NCBI GenBank assembly: GCA_005778355.1
Contig: SXON01000235.1
Coordinates: forward strand, 1-33,048
Length of the DNA: 33,048 nucleotides
Reading direction: 5' to 3'
DNA from: Pseudomonadota bacterium
GTDB taxonomy: Bacteria; Myxococcota_A; UBA796; SXON01
In this document: positions 14,075 through 24,859 of the stretch, piece by piece
Layout: each line of letters begins with the position of its first letter
Position numbering within the stretch: position 1 is the first letter of the stretch
The notes under the pieces: model-generated
Database searches by the model: none
The model's input: the letters and a program-made list of their open reading frames with translations, nothing else
Told to the model about the DNA's origin: nothing
Program-made: the position numbers and the translations under genes

Positions 14075-15016
14075 ATGAACCCCTGCGTGACCGAGTTCGA
14101 CACCATCGTGTTCCCCGGGCAGGGCGCCCAGCGCCCCGGCATGGGGCTCGACTTCGTGGAGGCCTTCCCCGCGGCGCGCGCGGTGTACGCCGAGGTGGCC
14201 GACGCCATCGAGGTCGACGTGATCGGCGCCTGTCGCGACGAGGCCCTGCTCGCGCGCACCGAGTATGCCCAGCCCTGCCTGCTCGCCTGCGAGATCGCCC
14301 AATTCCGGGTGCTGGAGGCGGAGGTGGGACTCGCGCCCGCGCGATTCGGTGGCCACAGCCTCGGCGAGTACAGCGCGCTCGTCGCCGCGGGGGCGCTGCC
14401 CTTGGCCTCGGCGGCCCGGATCCTGCGGGCCCGTGGCCGTCTCATGCAGGGCGCGGCGTCGGACGGCGGAGGCATGCTGGCGGTCACCGCCGCCGGGCTC
14501 GATCACTCGCGGGTGCTCGCGATCGCGACGGCCGCCGGCATCGACGTGGCCAGCGAGAACGCCCCGAGCCAACTGGTGCTCAGCGGCAATCACGCGGGGC
14601 TCCAGCGAGCGCGCGGTCTGCTCCAGCCGCTCGTGAGGGCGGGCGCGCGGCTGGTCGACCTCGACGTGAGCGCGCCCTTCCACTCGCGATGTATGCACCG
14701 GGTGGCGGCGCCGTTGCGCGAGCAACTCGTGGTCGAGTCGCGCAGCTGGGCGCCCGCCAGCGCGCGACGCGTCACCTCGAACACCCTCGGCGGCTTTCAC
14801 GCCGGCGATCTGGCCGCGCTGGTCTACGCGCTCGTGGCGCAGGTGGCGCTGCCCGTTCGCTGGATCGAGAACATGCGCGCGCTCGCGACCCCGGGCGCAC
14901 GTTTCCTCGAGGTGGGTCCGGGTCGCCCCCTGTCGGGCTTCCTGCGGGAGCTGGGGCACGCCGCAGAGTCGGTGGTGGGCGCCCGCCACGTGGATCGCCT
15001 GCGGAGGCGCGCGTGA
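14075..15016 (+). CDS. fabD: Malonyl-CoA:ACP transacylase (FabD-like)
   Basis: 313 residues. It loads malonyl units from CoA onto the carrier protein for chain extension. The N-terminal FPGQGAQRPGMG (13-24) forms the oxyanion-hole region. The nucleophile elbow is GHSLGE (93-98, Ser 95). The conserved Arg region is RGRLMQ (120-125), and the catalytic His lies in SAPFHSR (His 203). The length is that of ordinary FabD (about 310), so it is a discrete enzyme and not part of a modular PKS. The APFHS motif is FabD-like and favours malonyl; I see no signature for a branched extender unit. Its TGA overlaps the GTG start of the reductase gene (GTGA). It serves the dedicated ACP at 18868; a second housekeeping copy is presumably elsewhere in the genome. 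Confidence 0.93.
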   Translation: MNPCVTEFDTIVFPGQGAQRPGMGLDFVEAFPAARAVYAEVADAIEVDVIGACRDEALLARTEYAQPCLLACEIAQFRVLEAEVGLAPARFGGHSLGEYSALVAAGALPLASAARILRARGRLMQGAASDGGGMLAVTAAGLDHSRVLAIATAAGIDVASENAPSQLVLSGNHAGLQRARGLLQPLVRAGARLVDLDVSAPFHSRCMHRVAAPLREQLVVESRSWAPASARRVTSNTLGGFHAGDLAALVYALVAQVALPVRWIENMRALATPGARFLEVGPGRPLSGFLRELGHAAESVVGARHVDRLRRRA

Positions 15017-15804
15017 GCGGCGACGAGCGCCACTGGGCGCTGGTGCTCGGGGGGTCGAGTGGCCTCGGGCTTGCTGCGGCCGAGGAGCTGTCGAGGCGGG
15101 GCATGGGCGTGGTGGTGGTGCACCGCGACCGCCGTGGCGCCATGGGACGCATCCAGCCGACCTTCGACCAGATCGCGGCGCGTGGCCACGGCTTCGCCAC
15201 CTTCAACGTAGACGCGCTGGCGCGAGAGGGCCGGGAGCATGTACTGACCGGCCTCGCGCAGCAGCTCGGCCCCGGTGGCCGCCTGCGGGTGCTCCTGCAC
15301 GCCATCGCTCACGGCAACCTGCGCCCGCTCCTCGGCACGTCGGCGCACGACCAGCTCGACGACGACGACATCGCGCACACGGTCTACGCCATGGGAACGA
15401 GCCTCGTGACCTGGGTCCAGGCGATTCGCGCGCGGGGCTGGTTCGCCCACGACGCCCGGGTGATCGCGCTCACCAGCGAGGGCAACCGCGCTGCCTGGCC
15501 GGGCTACGGCGCCGTGGCCGCCGCCAAGGCCGCCCTGGAGTCGTGCGTGCGTGGGCTAGCCGCCGAGGGCGCGCCTCACGGCCTGCGCGCCAACGCCATC
15601 CAGGCCGGCGTCACCGACACGCCCGCGCTGCGCGCCATCCCGGGGCACGAGGTGCTCCTGAGTGAGGCCCGGCGTCGCAACCCCTCCGGTCGACTCACCA
15701 CGCCGGCCGACGTGGCGCGGGTGGTCGCCCTGCTCGCCTCCGACGACGCGGCGTGGATCACCGGCTCCGTCATCGTCGCCGACGGCGGCGAACACCTCGG
15801 CTAA
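15013..15804 (+). CDS. SDR-type enoyl-ACP reductase, FabL-like
   Basis: 263 residues from the GTG at 15013. It has an SDR Rossmann start (LVLGGSSGLGLAAAEEL, about 10-26). The active-site Tyr and Lys are Y165 and K172 (GYGAVAAAKAALES), spaced Y-x6-K. That spacing is the mark of enoyl-ACP reductases (FabI/FabL), whereas ordinary ketoreductases have Y-x3-K. The C-terminal third (NAIQAGVTDTPALRAIPG, then RNPSGRLTTPADVA and VADGGEHLG) matches the FabL style. HAIAHGNLRPL (96-106) takes the place of the usual NNAG. It would reduce the trans-2-enoyl-ACP made by the dehydratases, giving a saturated chain. I prefer enoyl reductase over a generic SDR, but FabL-like proteins can also act on other enones. 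Confidence 0.8.
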   Translation: MSGDERHWALVLGGSSGLGLAAAEELSRRGMGVVVVHRDRRGAMGRIQPTFDQIAARGHGFATFNVDALAREGREHVLTGLAQQLGPGGRLRVLLHAIAHGNLRPLLGTSAHDQLDDDDIAHTVYAMGTSLVTWVQAIRARGWFAHDARVIALTSEGNRAAWPGYGAVAAAKAALESCVRGLAAEGAPHGLRANAIQAGVTDTPALRAIPGHEVLLSEARRRNPSGRLTTPADVARVVALLASDDAAWITGSVIVADGGEHLG

Positions 15805-15810
15805 CGACGC

Positions 15811-16404
15811 ATGCTCTACCAGGACTTCCTGCAACGTGACACCCTCGACCACGCCGATCTCCTCGCCCTTGGCTACGGGCGATTGCTCGACGATCCGCCG
15901 CCGGGCTGGGTGAACCGCACCCCCACCCCGCCGCTCTTGATGTTCGACCGCGTGACCCAGGTCGACCGTTCGCCACGGGGCGGCGCGATCGTCGCCGAGC
16001 AGGACCTGCGCGTCGACGCCTGGTATTTCCACTGTCACTTCGTCGACGACCCCGTCCAACCCGGTTGTCTCGGCCTCGACGCGCTCTGGCAGCTGCTCGG
16101 CCTCTGGCTGGCGCTGACCGGCGCCGTCGGCTCCGGTCGCGCGCTCGGCTGCGGCGAGGTCGAGTTTGGCGGGCAGATCCGCCCCCACGATCAGCTCGTT
16201 CGCTACGAGCTCTCCGTCAAACGACGCCTGGCGCGTGGCGACGCGACGCTGTGCGTGGCCGACGGCTCGGTGAGCGTCGACGGCGACCCGATCTACACCG
16301 CCCGCGACCTGCGCGTGGGGCTCTTCTCGGGTATCGCCTACGACGACTACCCGCGGCCATCCCCGCTTTCCCGGGGCGGCCAGCTGCGGCGGGGGGGCGC
16401 GTGA
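15811..16404 (+). CDS. fabA: 3-hydroxydecanoyl-ACP-type dehydratase (FabA-like)
   Basis: 197 residues from the ATG at 15811, 6 bases after the reductase stop. The hot-dog-fold FabA signature is clear: PLLMFDRVT (41-49), then WYFHCHFVDDPVQPGCLGLDALWQ with catalytic His 76 and Asp 90. The 14-residue spacing is the same as E. coli FabA His70/Asp84. FabA dehydrates 3-hydroxyacyl-ACP, and in proteobacteria the same active site also isomerises the trans-2 to the cis-3 enoyl intermediate, opening a route to unsaturated chains. Its presence beside a separate FabZ-like enzyme (17110) suggests a specialised step. The C-terminal tail (PSPLSRGGQLRRGGA) is unusually basic. The TGA overlaps the fabG GTG (GTGA). 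Confidence 0.93.
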   Translation: MLYQDFLQRDTLDHADLLALGYGRLLDDPPPGWVNRTPTPPLLMFDRVTQVDRSPRGGAIVAEQDLRVDAWYFHCHFVDDPVQPGCLGLDALWQLLGLWLALTGAVGSGRALGCGEVEFGGQIRPHDQLVRYELSVKRRLARGDATLCVADGSVSVDGDPIYTARDLRVGLFSGIAYDDYPRPSPLSRGGQLRRGGA

Positions 16405-17120
16405 AGCTCGCCGTCGTCACCGGGGGCGCCACGGGTATCGGCGCCGCCACCTGCCGGGCGCTCGCGCGCGAGGGCTTCGCGGTCGCGGTGCACCACCGGT
16501 CGAGCCACGACACGGCCGAGGCCCTCGCCGCCGAGCTACCGGGGGCGTTCACCGTGCGCGGCGACCTCGCCACCGACGCGGGCGTAGAGGCCGTCGCCGC
16601 CGCGGTTGCGGCCCGCCCCGAGCCGCTCGCGGTCCTGGTCAACAACGCTGGCATCGTGGCCGACGCGCCCTTCCTCCGCGCCTCGCTCGACGAGCTCGAC
16701 CGTGTCTTCGACCTCAACGTGCGTGGAACCTGGCACCTCACCCGTCGTCTCGCGCGCATGATGCACCGCCGCCGCGAGGGGCGCATCGTCAACGTGTCGA
16801 GCGTGGTGGGCACGACAGGCAACCCCTTCCAGTCGGTGTACGGCATGTCGAAGGCGGCCATCGACAACCTCACCCGCACGCTCGCCGTGGAGCTCGCCGG
16901 CTACGGCATCCTCGTCAACGGCGTGGCCCCCGGCCTCGTCGACACCGCGATGACGCAGGCGCTCCCCGAGGAGGCCCGCGCCGCCTTGCTCGCCCGCGTG
17001 CCCCTCGGGCGCATGGGGAGGCCCGACGAGGTGGCCGAGCTGGTGGCCTTCCTCGCCACCCGGGGCACCTACTGCACCGGTGCCATCTTCCACGTCAACG
17101 GGGGCCTCTGTGTCGCCTGA
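16401..17120 (+). CDS. fabG: 3-oxoacyl-ACP reductase (FabG-like)
   Basis: 239 residues from the GTG at 16401. It is a classical short-chain dehydrogenase: TGGATGIG NADPH-binding loop (7-14), NNAG (81-84), catalytic Asn in FDLNV (about 106), Ser in NVSSVVG (about 133-134), and Y147-x3-K151 (YGMSKAA). The C-terminal GLVDTAM and GAIFHVNGG motifs fit FabG. It reduces the 3-oxoacyl-ACP made by the ketosynthase to 3-hydroxyacyl-ACP, which then goes to FabA or FabZ. His 31-His 32-Arg 33 follow the second beta strand, where the NADP phosphate is bound. The last 11 bases overlap the fabZ start, a coupling typical of this cluster. Confidence 0.93.
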   Translation: MKLAVVTGGATGIGAATCRALAREGFAVAVHHRSSHDTAEALAAELPGAFTVRGDLATDAGVEAVAAAVAARPEPLAVLVNNAGIVADAPFLRASLDELDRVFDLNVRGTWHLTRRLARMMHRRREGRIVNVSSVVGTTGNPFQSVYGMSKAAIDNLTRTLAVELAGYGILVNGVAPGLVDTAMTQALPEEARAALLARVPLGRMGRPDEVAELVAFLATRGTYCTGAIFHVNGGLCVA

Positions 17121-17586
17121 GATCGCGCCGCTCAGCCCGGCCGAGGTCCTGTCGCTGTTGCCCCAGAGGCCCCCCTTTCGCTTCGTCGACGTGGTCGATG
17201 AGATCGACGCCGAGCGCATCGTGGCCCGCTACCGGTTTCGTCGCGACGAGTTCTTCTACGCGGGACACTTCCCCGGGCGCCCGGTGACCCCGGGCGTGAT
17301 CTTGATCGAGACCATGGCCCAGGTGGGGGTCGTGGCGCTGGGCTACTACCTCGCGAGCCTGGCGATGCCGCGCGCGGAGCTCGGGAACTACGTGGCCCTC
17401 TTTTCCGAGTGCGAGGCCGAGTTTTCCGCGCCGGTCTACCCCGGCGAGGAAGTGACGATCCGCGCCGAGCGCGTTTATTGGCGTTCGAGGAAGCTGAAGA
17501 GCCGGGCGAGCCTGCACCTCGCCGATGGGCGGGTGGCGGCGCTGGCCACGGTCGCGGGCGTGGGGGTGCCGAATGGCGCGTTGTAG
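17110..17586 (+). CDS. fabZ: 3-hydroxyacyl-ACP dehydratase (FabZ-like)
   Basis: 158 residues from the GTG at 17110. A longer reading from 17080 only adds residues translated from fabG DNA. The hot-dog signature FYAGHFPGRPVTPGVILIE holds His 53 and Glu 67, spaced as in E. coli FabZ (His54/Glu68). LPQRPPFRFVDVV (17-29) is the usual N-terminal LPHRYPFLLVDRV region, with Gln for the His. FabZ dehydrates all chain lengths, so it would carry out bulk dehydration while the FabA-like enzyme could introduce unsaturation. It overlaps fabG by 11 bases and the ketosynthase gene by 14. Confidence 0.92.
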   Translation: MSPEIAPLSPAEVLSLLPQRPPFRFVDVVDEIDAERIVARYRFRRDEFFYAGHFPGRPVTPGVILIETMAQVGVVALGYYLASLAMPRAELGNYVALFSECEAEFSAPVYPGEEVTIRAERVYWRSRKLKSRASLHLADGRVAALATVAGVGVPNGAL

Positions 17587-18847
17587 GGTCGTCGTCACCG
17601 GGCTTGGCGTGGTGGCGCCCAACGGCACCGGCGTGGCGGCCTTCGAGCGCGCTCTGCGAGCGGGCACCAGCGGGATTCGGCACTTCCCTCGCCTGCAGGA
17701 ACTCGGCTTCTCTTGCCAGGTGGGCGGCGAGCCCGTGGGGATCGACGTGCTCAAGCACGCGTACTTCCGCCCCGACGACCTCCTGGCGATGAACTCCAAC
17801 ATGCTCTACGCGAGCATCGCGGCCGTCGACGCCTGGCGCGACGCCGGCCTACCGCCGCCCAGTGACGACGCGCCCGACCCCGACAGCGGCGCGGTGATCG
17901 GCACCGGGCTCGGCGGCGCCGACACCTTCGGCGACCGTGGCGCCCCGCTCATCGCCGCCGGCAAGGTGCGTCGCCTCGGGAGCACGCTCGTCGAGCAGAT
18001 CATGGGGAGCTCGCCCTCGGCCAAGGTCGCGGGACTCCTCGGCCTCGGCAACCAGGTGACGAGCAACAGCAGCGCCTGCGCCACCGGCACCGAGGCCATC
18101 ATGCTGGGCATGGAGCGCCTGCGGGCCGGGCGGGCCACGCGCATGATCGTGGGCGGCAGCGAGGGGACGAGCCCCTACATCTGGGGCGCCTTCGACGCGA
18201 TGAGGGTGCTCGACCGCCACCACAACGACGCGCCGGGGGAAGCGTCGCGACCGATGAGCGCGTCGGCCGGGGGCTTCGTGCCGGGCTCGGGCGCCGGGCT
18301 CCTCGTGCTCGAGACGCTCGACTCGGCGCGTGCACGAGGGGCGCGTGTCCACGCCGAGGTGCTGGGCGGCGCGGTGAACTGCGGGGGACAGCGCGGGGGT
18401 GGGAGCATGACCGCCCCCAACCCTGCGGCCGTGCGCGCCTGCATCCGTGCGGCTCTGGGCGACGCCGAGGTGGATCCCGGCGCGATCGACGCGATCAACG
18501 GGCACCTCACCGGCACCTACGCCGATCCGCTGGAGATCGCGGCCTGGAGCGACGCGCTTGAGCGTGGTCCTGGATTTTTTCCCGTGGTGAACGCCACGAA
18601 GTCGCTCATCGGTCACGGGCTCGGCGCGGCCGGTGGCATGGAGGCGGTGGCCTGTGTGCTGCAGCTCGCCCGGGGCTTCGTGCACGGCTCCGCGAACTGC
18701 GAAGACCTCCACGCGGCGCTCTTGCCCTTCGCCGCGAGCATCCCCCACCGCGCCGTCGTGCCCGACCGGCTCGACGTGATCGCCAAGGCCGGCTTCGGCT
18801 TCGGCGACGTCAACGCCGCCGTCATCTTCCGTCGTTTCGAACCTTGA
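17573..18847 (+). CDS. Beta-ketoacyl-ACP synthase (FabF/FabB-type ketosynthase)
   Basis: 424 residues from the ATG at 17573. It is a thiolase-fold condensing enzyme with a complete triad: Cys 169 in NSSACATGTEA, His 311 in INGHLTGTYADPLE and His 348 in KSLIGHGLGAAGG. The conserved Lys is 343. The N-terminus, VVVTGLGVVAPNG, is standard; the C-terminal loop AGFGFGDVNAAV replaces the usual SFGFGGTNA, with Asp for the second Gly. The middle motif NGHLTGT differs from the common AHGTGT, so this is a divergent KAS I/II. It extends acyl-ACP with malonyl-ACP. There is no companion chain-length-factor gene, so it acts alone as a FabF-like homodimer. It overlaps fabZ by 14 bases. Confidence 0.92.
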   Translation: MARCRVVVTGLGVVAPNGTGVAAFERALRAGTSGIRHFPRLQELGFSCQVGGEPVGIDVLKHAYFRPDDLLAMNSNMLYASIAAVDAWRDAGLPPPSDDAPDPDSGAVIGTGLGGADTFGDRGAPLIAAGKVRRLGSTLVEQIMGSSPSAKVAGLLGLGNQVTSNSSACATGTEAIMLGMERLRAGRATRMIVGGSEGTSPYIWGAFDAMRVLDRHHNDAPGEASRPMSASAGGFVPGSGAGLLVLETLDSARARGARVHAEVLGGAVNCGGQRGGGSMTAPNPAAVRACIRAALGDAEVDPGAIDAINGHLTGTYADPLEIAAWSDALERGPGFFPVVNATKSLIGHGLGAAGGMEAVACVLQLARGFVHGSANCEDLHAALLPFAASIPHRAVVPDRLDVIAKAGFGFGDVNAAVIFRRFEP

Positions 18848-18858
18848 ACCGCCAACCC

Positions 18859-18862
18859 GGAG
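18859..18862 (+). promoter_or_regulatory. Ribosome binding site GGAG for the acyl carrier protein
   Basis: GGAG with a 5-base spacer before the GTG at 18868 decides this start over a TTG at 18844. Carrier protein is needed in excess over the enzymes, so a strong site here makes sense. Confidence 0.55.
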
Positions 18863-18867
18863 CGCCC

Positions 18868-19122
18868 GTGAGTCCCGATCAAACTGCTATTTTCGAACGC
18901 ATCGTGTCGATCATCACCCCCTACGTTCGCAACCCCGAGGCGCTGCGAGAGGTCGCACCCACGACTCGCCTGCTCGACGACCTGCGGGTGAATTCGGCGC
19001 GCATGGTGGACATCGTGCTCGAGCTCGAAAACGCCTTCGACATCGAGGTCGGCGACGAAGATGCCACCCTCGTGGTGACTGTGGGCGACGCGGTGGACGT
19101 CGTCACGCGGCTCCGTGGATGA
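18868..19122 (+). CDS. Acyl carrier protein
   Basis: 84 residues, acidic, from the GTG at 18868. It has the four-helix ACP pattern with the phosphopantetheine attachment Ser at about 43, in LLDDLRVNSARMVDIVLELE. The usual DSL triplet is NSA here, while the flanking D-L and the recognition helix MVDIVLELENAF remain typical. It carries the growing acyl chain on its pantetheine arm through all steps of this cluster and is likely loaded by the FabD-like enzyme. The gene for a matching phosphopantetheinyl transferase follows directly with a 4-base ATGA overlap, so the ACP and its activator are made together. The NSA motif suggests a carrier that may be kept apart from the housekeeping ACP. Confidence 0.9.
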   Translation: MSPDQTAIFERIVSIITPYVRNPEALREVAPTTRLLDDLRVNSARMVDIVLELENAFDIEVGDEDATLVVTVGDAVDVVTRLRG

Positions 19123-19712
19123 ACCCCTGCGTGGGGAATGACGTGGTTGATCTTGCGCATCCCGACGCGCAGGCGAGTGTGCCCGACGGCGCCTTCGCGC
19201 GGCGGGTGTGCACCCCTCGAGAGCGCGCCGCGCTTGCGACTGCCTCCGAGCCGCGCCGCGCCCTGTGGCGCCTCTGGGCAGCCAAGGAGGCAGCGTTCAA
19301 AGCACTGTCGCGACGGAATGCCGAGTTGAGTTTCCGCCACGCCGCCTTCGAGGTCGAGGACGGCGCGGTGCATCACGCGGGGGAGCGCCTCGACGCCACC
19401 TGGTTCGACGAGGACGATGTCGTCGCCTGCGTCGTCGCGCGAGGGGCCCGCCGCCTCGTCCACGCCGGGGCGCAACTGGCCTCGGGGAGCACGCCTGCGG
19501 AGGAGTCATGGGCCGCCCGCGAGCTCGCTCGCACCTTGATCGGCGAGCTGCTCGACGTCGATCCCGCCGCGATCTCGGTCCAGCGGCCCCCGTTCGGGCG
19601 GCACCCAGCCGGGCCCCCGGTGGCCTACATCGACGACCGCCCGCTCCAGGGCGTGGTGCTGAGCCTCGCCCACCATGGCCGCCGCGTCGCGTGCGTCGTT
19701 GCCGTCGGCTGA
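19119..19712 (+). CDS. 4'-phosphopantetheinyl transferase
   Basis: 197 residues. It transfers the phosphopantetheine arm of CoA to the Ser of the carrier protein. The family marks are GNDVVDLAHPDA (6-17; D8 and D11 in the metal-binding region), FARRVCTPRE (about 26-35), and RLWAAKEAAFKAL (51-63), the W-x-x-K-E-(A/S)-x-x-K motif with E57 and K61. The C-terminal half (EESWAARELARTLIGELLDV, then HHGRRVACVVAV) is a further alpha/beta part. It is longer than AcpS (about 120) and resembles AcpS-like/Sfp-like PPTases tied to secondary pathways. The location between ACP and acyltransferase genes implies that the pathway activates its own ACP. Confidence 0.88.
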   Translation: MNPCVGNDVVDLAHPDAQASVPDGAFARRVCTPRERAALATASEPRRALWRLWAAKEAAFKALSRRNAELSFRHAAFEVEDGAVHHAGERLDATWFDEDDVVACVVARGARRLVHAGAQLASGSTPAEESWAARELARTLIGELLDVDPAAISVQRPPFGRHPAGPPVAYIDDRPLQGVVLSLAHHGRRVACVVAVG

Positions 19713-20558
19713 GGTCGAGGCGCTCTGCGCCAGGGCGGCCCTGGACTGGGCGGCGAGGGTGGGTCCTCGTCACCCCGGGTGGCCCCTGGCCCGCGCGCTG
19801 GTGCGACGTTTCCTCGGCGGCATCGAGTGGACCGACCGCGTGGCGGCGCGAGCGGCAGGACCGTGCATCTTCGTGGCCAACCACCAGACCTACATCGAGT
19901 CGATCCTCTTCTGCGTCGCCATGCCCGCGCTGCTTGGCCGCCCGGTGGTGGCGCTGGCGCGCGCCGAGCAACGCAAACACTGGACGGGCGAGCTCGACGC
20001 GCGGTGGTCAACCGCCCCCGGGCACCGCCCTCTCGACCTCGTGGAGTACTTCGACCGCGACGACCCCGGCGCCCTCGGCCCCGCCCTCGAACAGCTCTCG
20101 CGGCGCGTGGAAGGCGGCGCGTCGGTGCTCGTGCACGTGGAGGGCACTCGGCGCCGCTCCGTGCGCCAGGGTCGGGTGCAGCTGGTGTCTACGCTGTGGG
20201 GGGAGCTGGCGGTGGAGCGGGGCTGGCCGATTGTCCCGGTGCGCTTCCTCGACGGGCTCCCGCTGGCCGACCAGGGGCGACGCTACGACTTTCCCGTGGA
20301 CTACGGCCCGCAGCGAATCCGAGTGGGTCGACCGGCCTGGCCGGTGCAACTCGCGGCCCTGGACCCAGACGACCGGCGACGCGCCATCCGCGATGGGATC
20401 AACGGGCTAGGCGACCCCAGCGAGGTGCCCAGGCCGTCGCCCGACGCCTTCGGCGAGGCGGTGAACGCGTGGGTGGCGCGCACGGCGGCCCCGGAGGGCG
20501 AGGCGGTCCTGGCGCTGGCCCTGCGTCACGACGGCGCGCTTGCGCCGGGGCCCGGCCG

Positions 20559-20562
<4 letters not shown>
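19675..20562 (+). CDS. PlsC-type (LPLAT) acyltransferase
   Basis: 295 residues from the ATG at 19675, overlapping the PPTase gene by 38 bases; a TTG at 19699 is an alternative start. It is a lysophospholipid-acyltransferase-like domain. FVANHQTYIES (67-76) is the catalytic box, with His 70 but Glu 75 where most PlsC relatives have Asp (HX4D). LVHVEGTRRRSV (152-163) is the EGTR phosphate-binding box, and WPIVPVRFLDGLP (about 183-195) follows it. There is no obvious membrane segment. By family it moves an acyl group from ACP or CoA to a hydroxyl on glycerol phosphate or another acceptor. Here the donor is probably the cluster's acyl-ACP, as OlsA does for ornithine lipids. Acceptor unknown. Confidence 0.82.
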
Positions 20563-24761
<4,199 letters not shown>

Positions 24762-24766
24762 GTCCA

Positions 24767-24771
24767 CTCCT
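24767..24771 (-). promoter_or_regulatory. Ribosome binding site AGGAG for the MopE-type gene
   Basis: AGGAG with a 5-base spacer to the GTG at 24761. It is one of the few clear Shine-Dalgarno sites on a first gene here, and so contrasts with the leaderless-looking neighbours. Confidence 0.5.
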
Positions 24772-24783
24772 GTACGACGCGAG

Positions 24784-24789
24784 AGGGTA
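24784..24789 (-). promoter_or_regulatory. Possible -10 element of the MopE-type gene
   Basis: TACCCT on the minus strand, 22 bases before the GTG at 24761, leaves a short leader with the AGGAG site. No clear -35. Confidence 0.3.
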
Positions 24790-24847
24790 TCACCGACGCG
24801 TGCGGCATCGTACGCGACGCGCCGACCCGCTGGCCGAGGCCGTGCGC

Positions 24848-24853
24848 TAGGAT
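24848..24853 (+). promoter_or_regulatory. -10 element of the membrane SGNH gene
   Basis: TAGGAT lies 6 bases before the ATG at 24860 with no Shine-Dalgarno, fitting a leaderless transcript. Confidence 0.4.
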
Positions 24854-24859
24854 GCGGCC

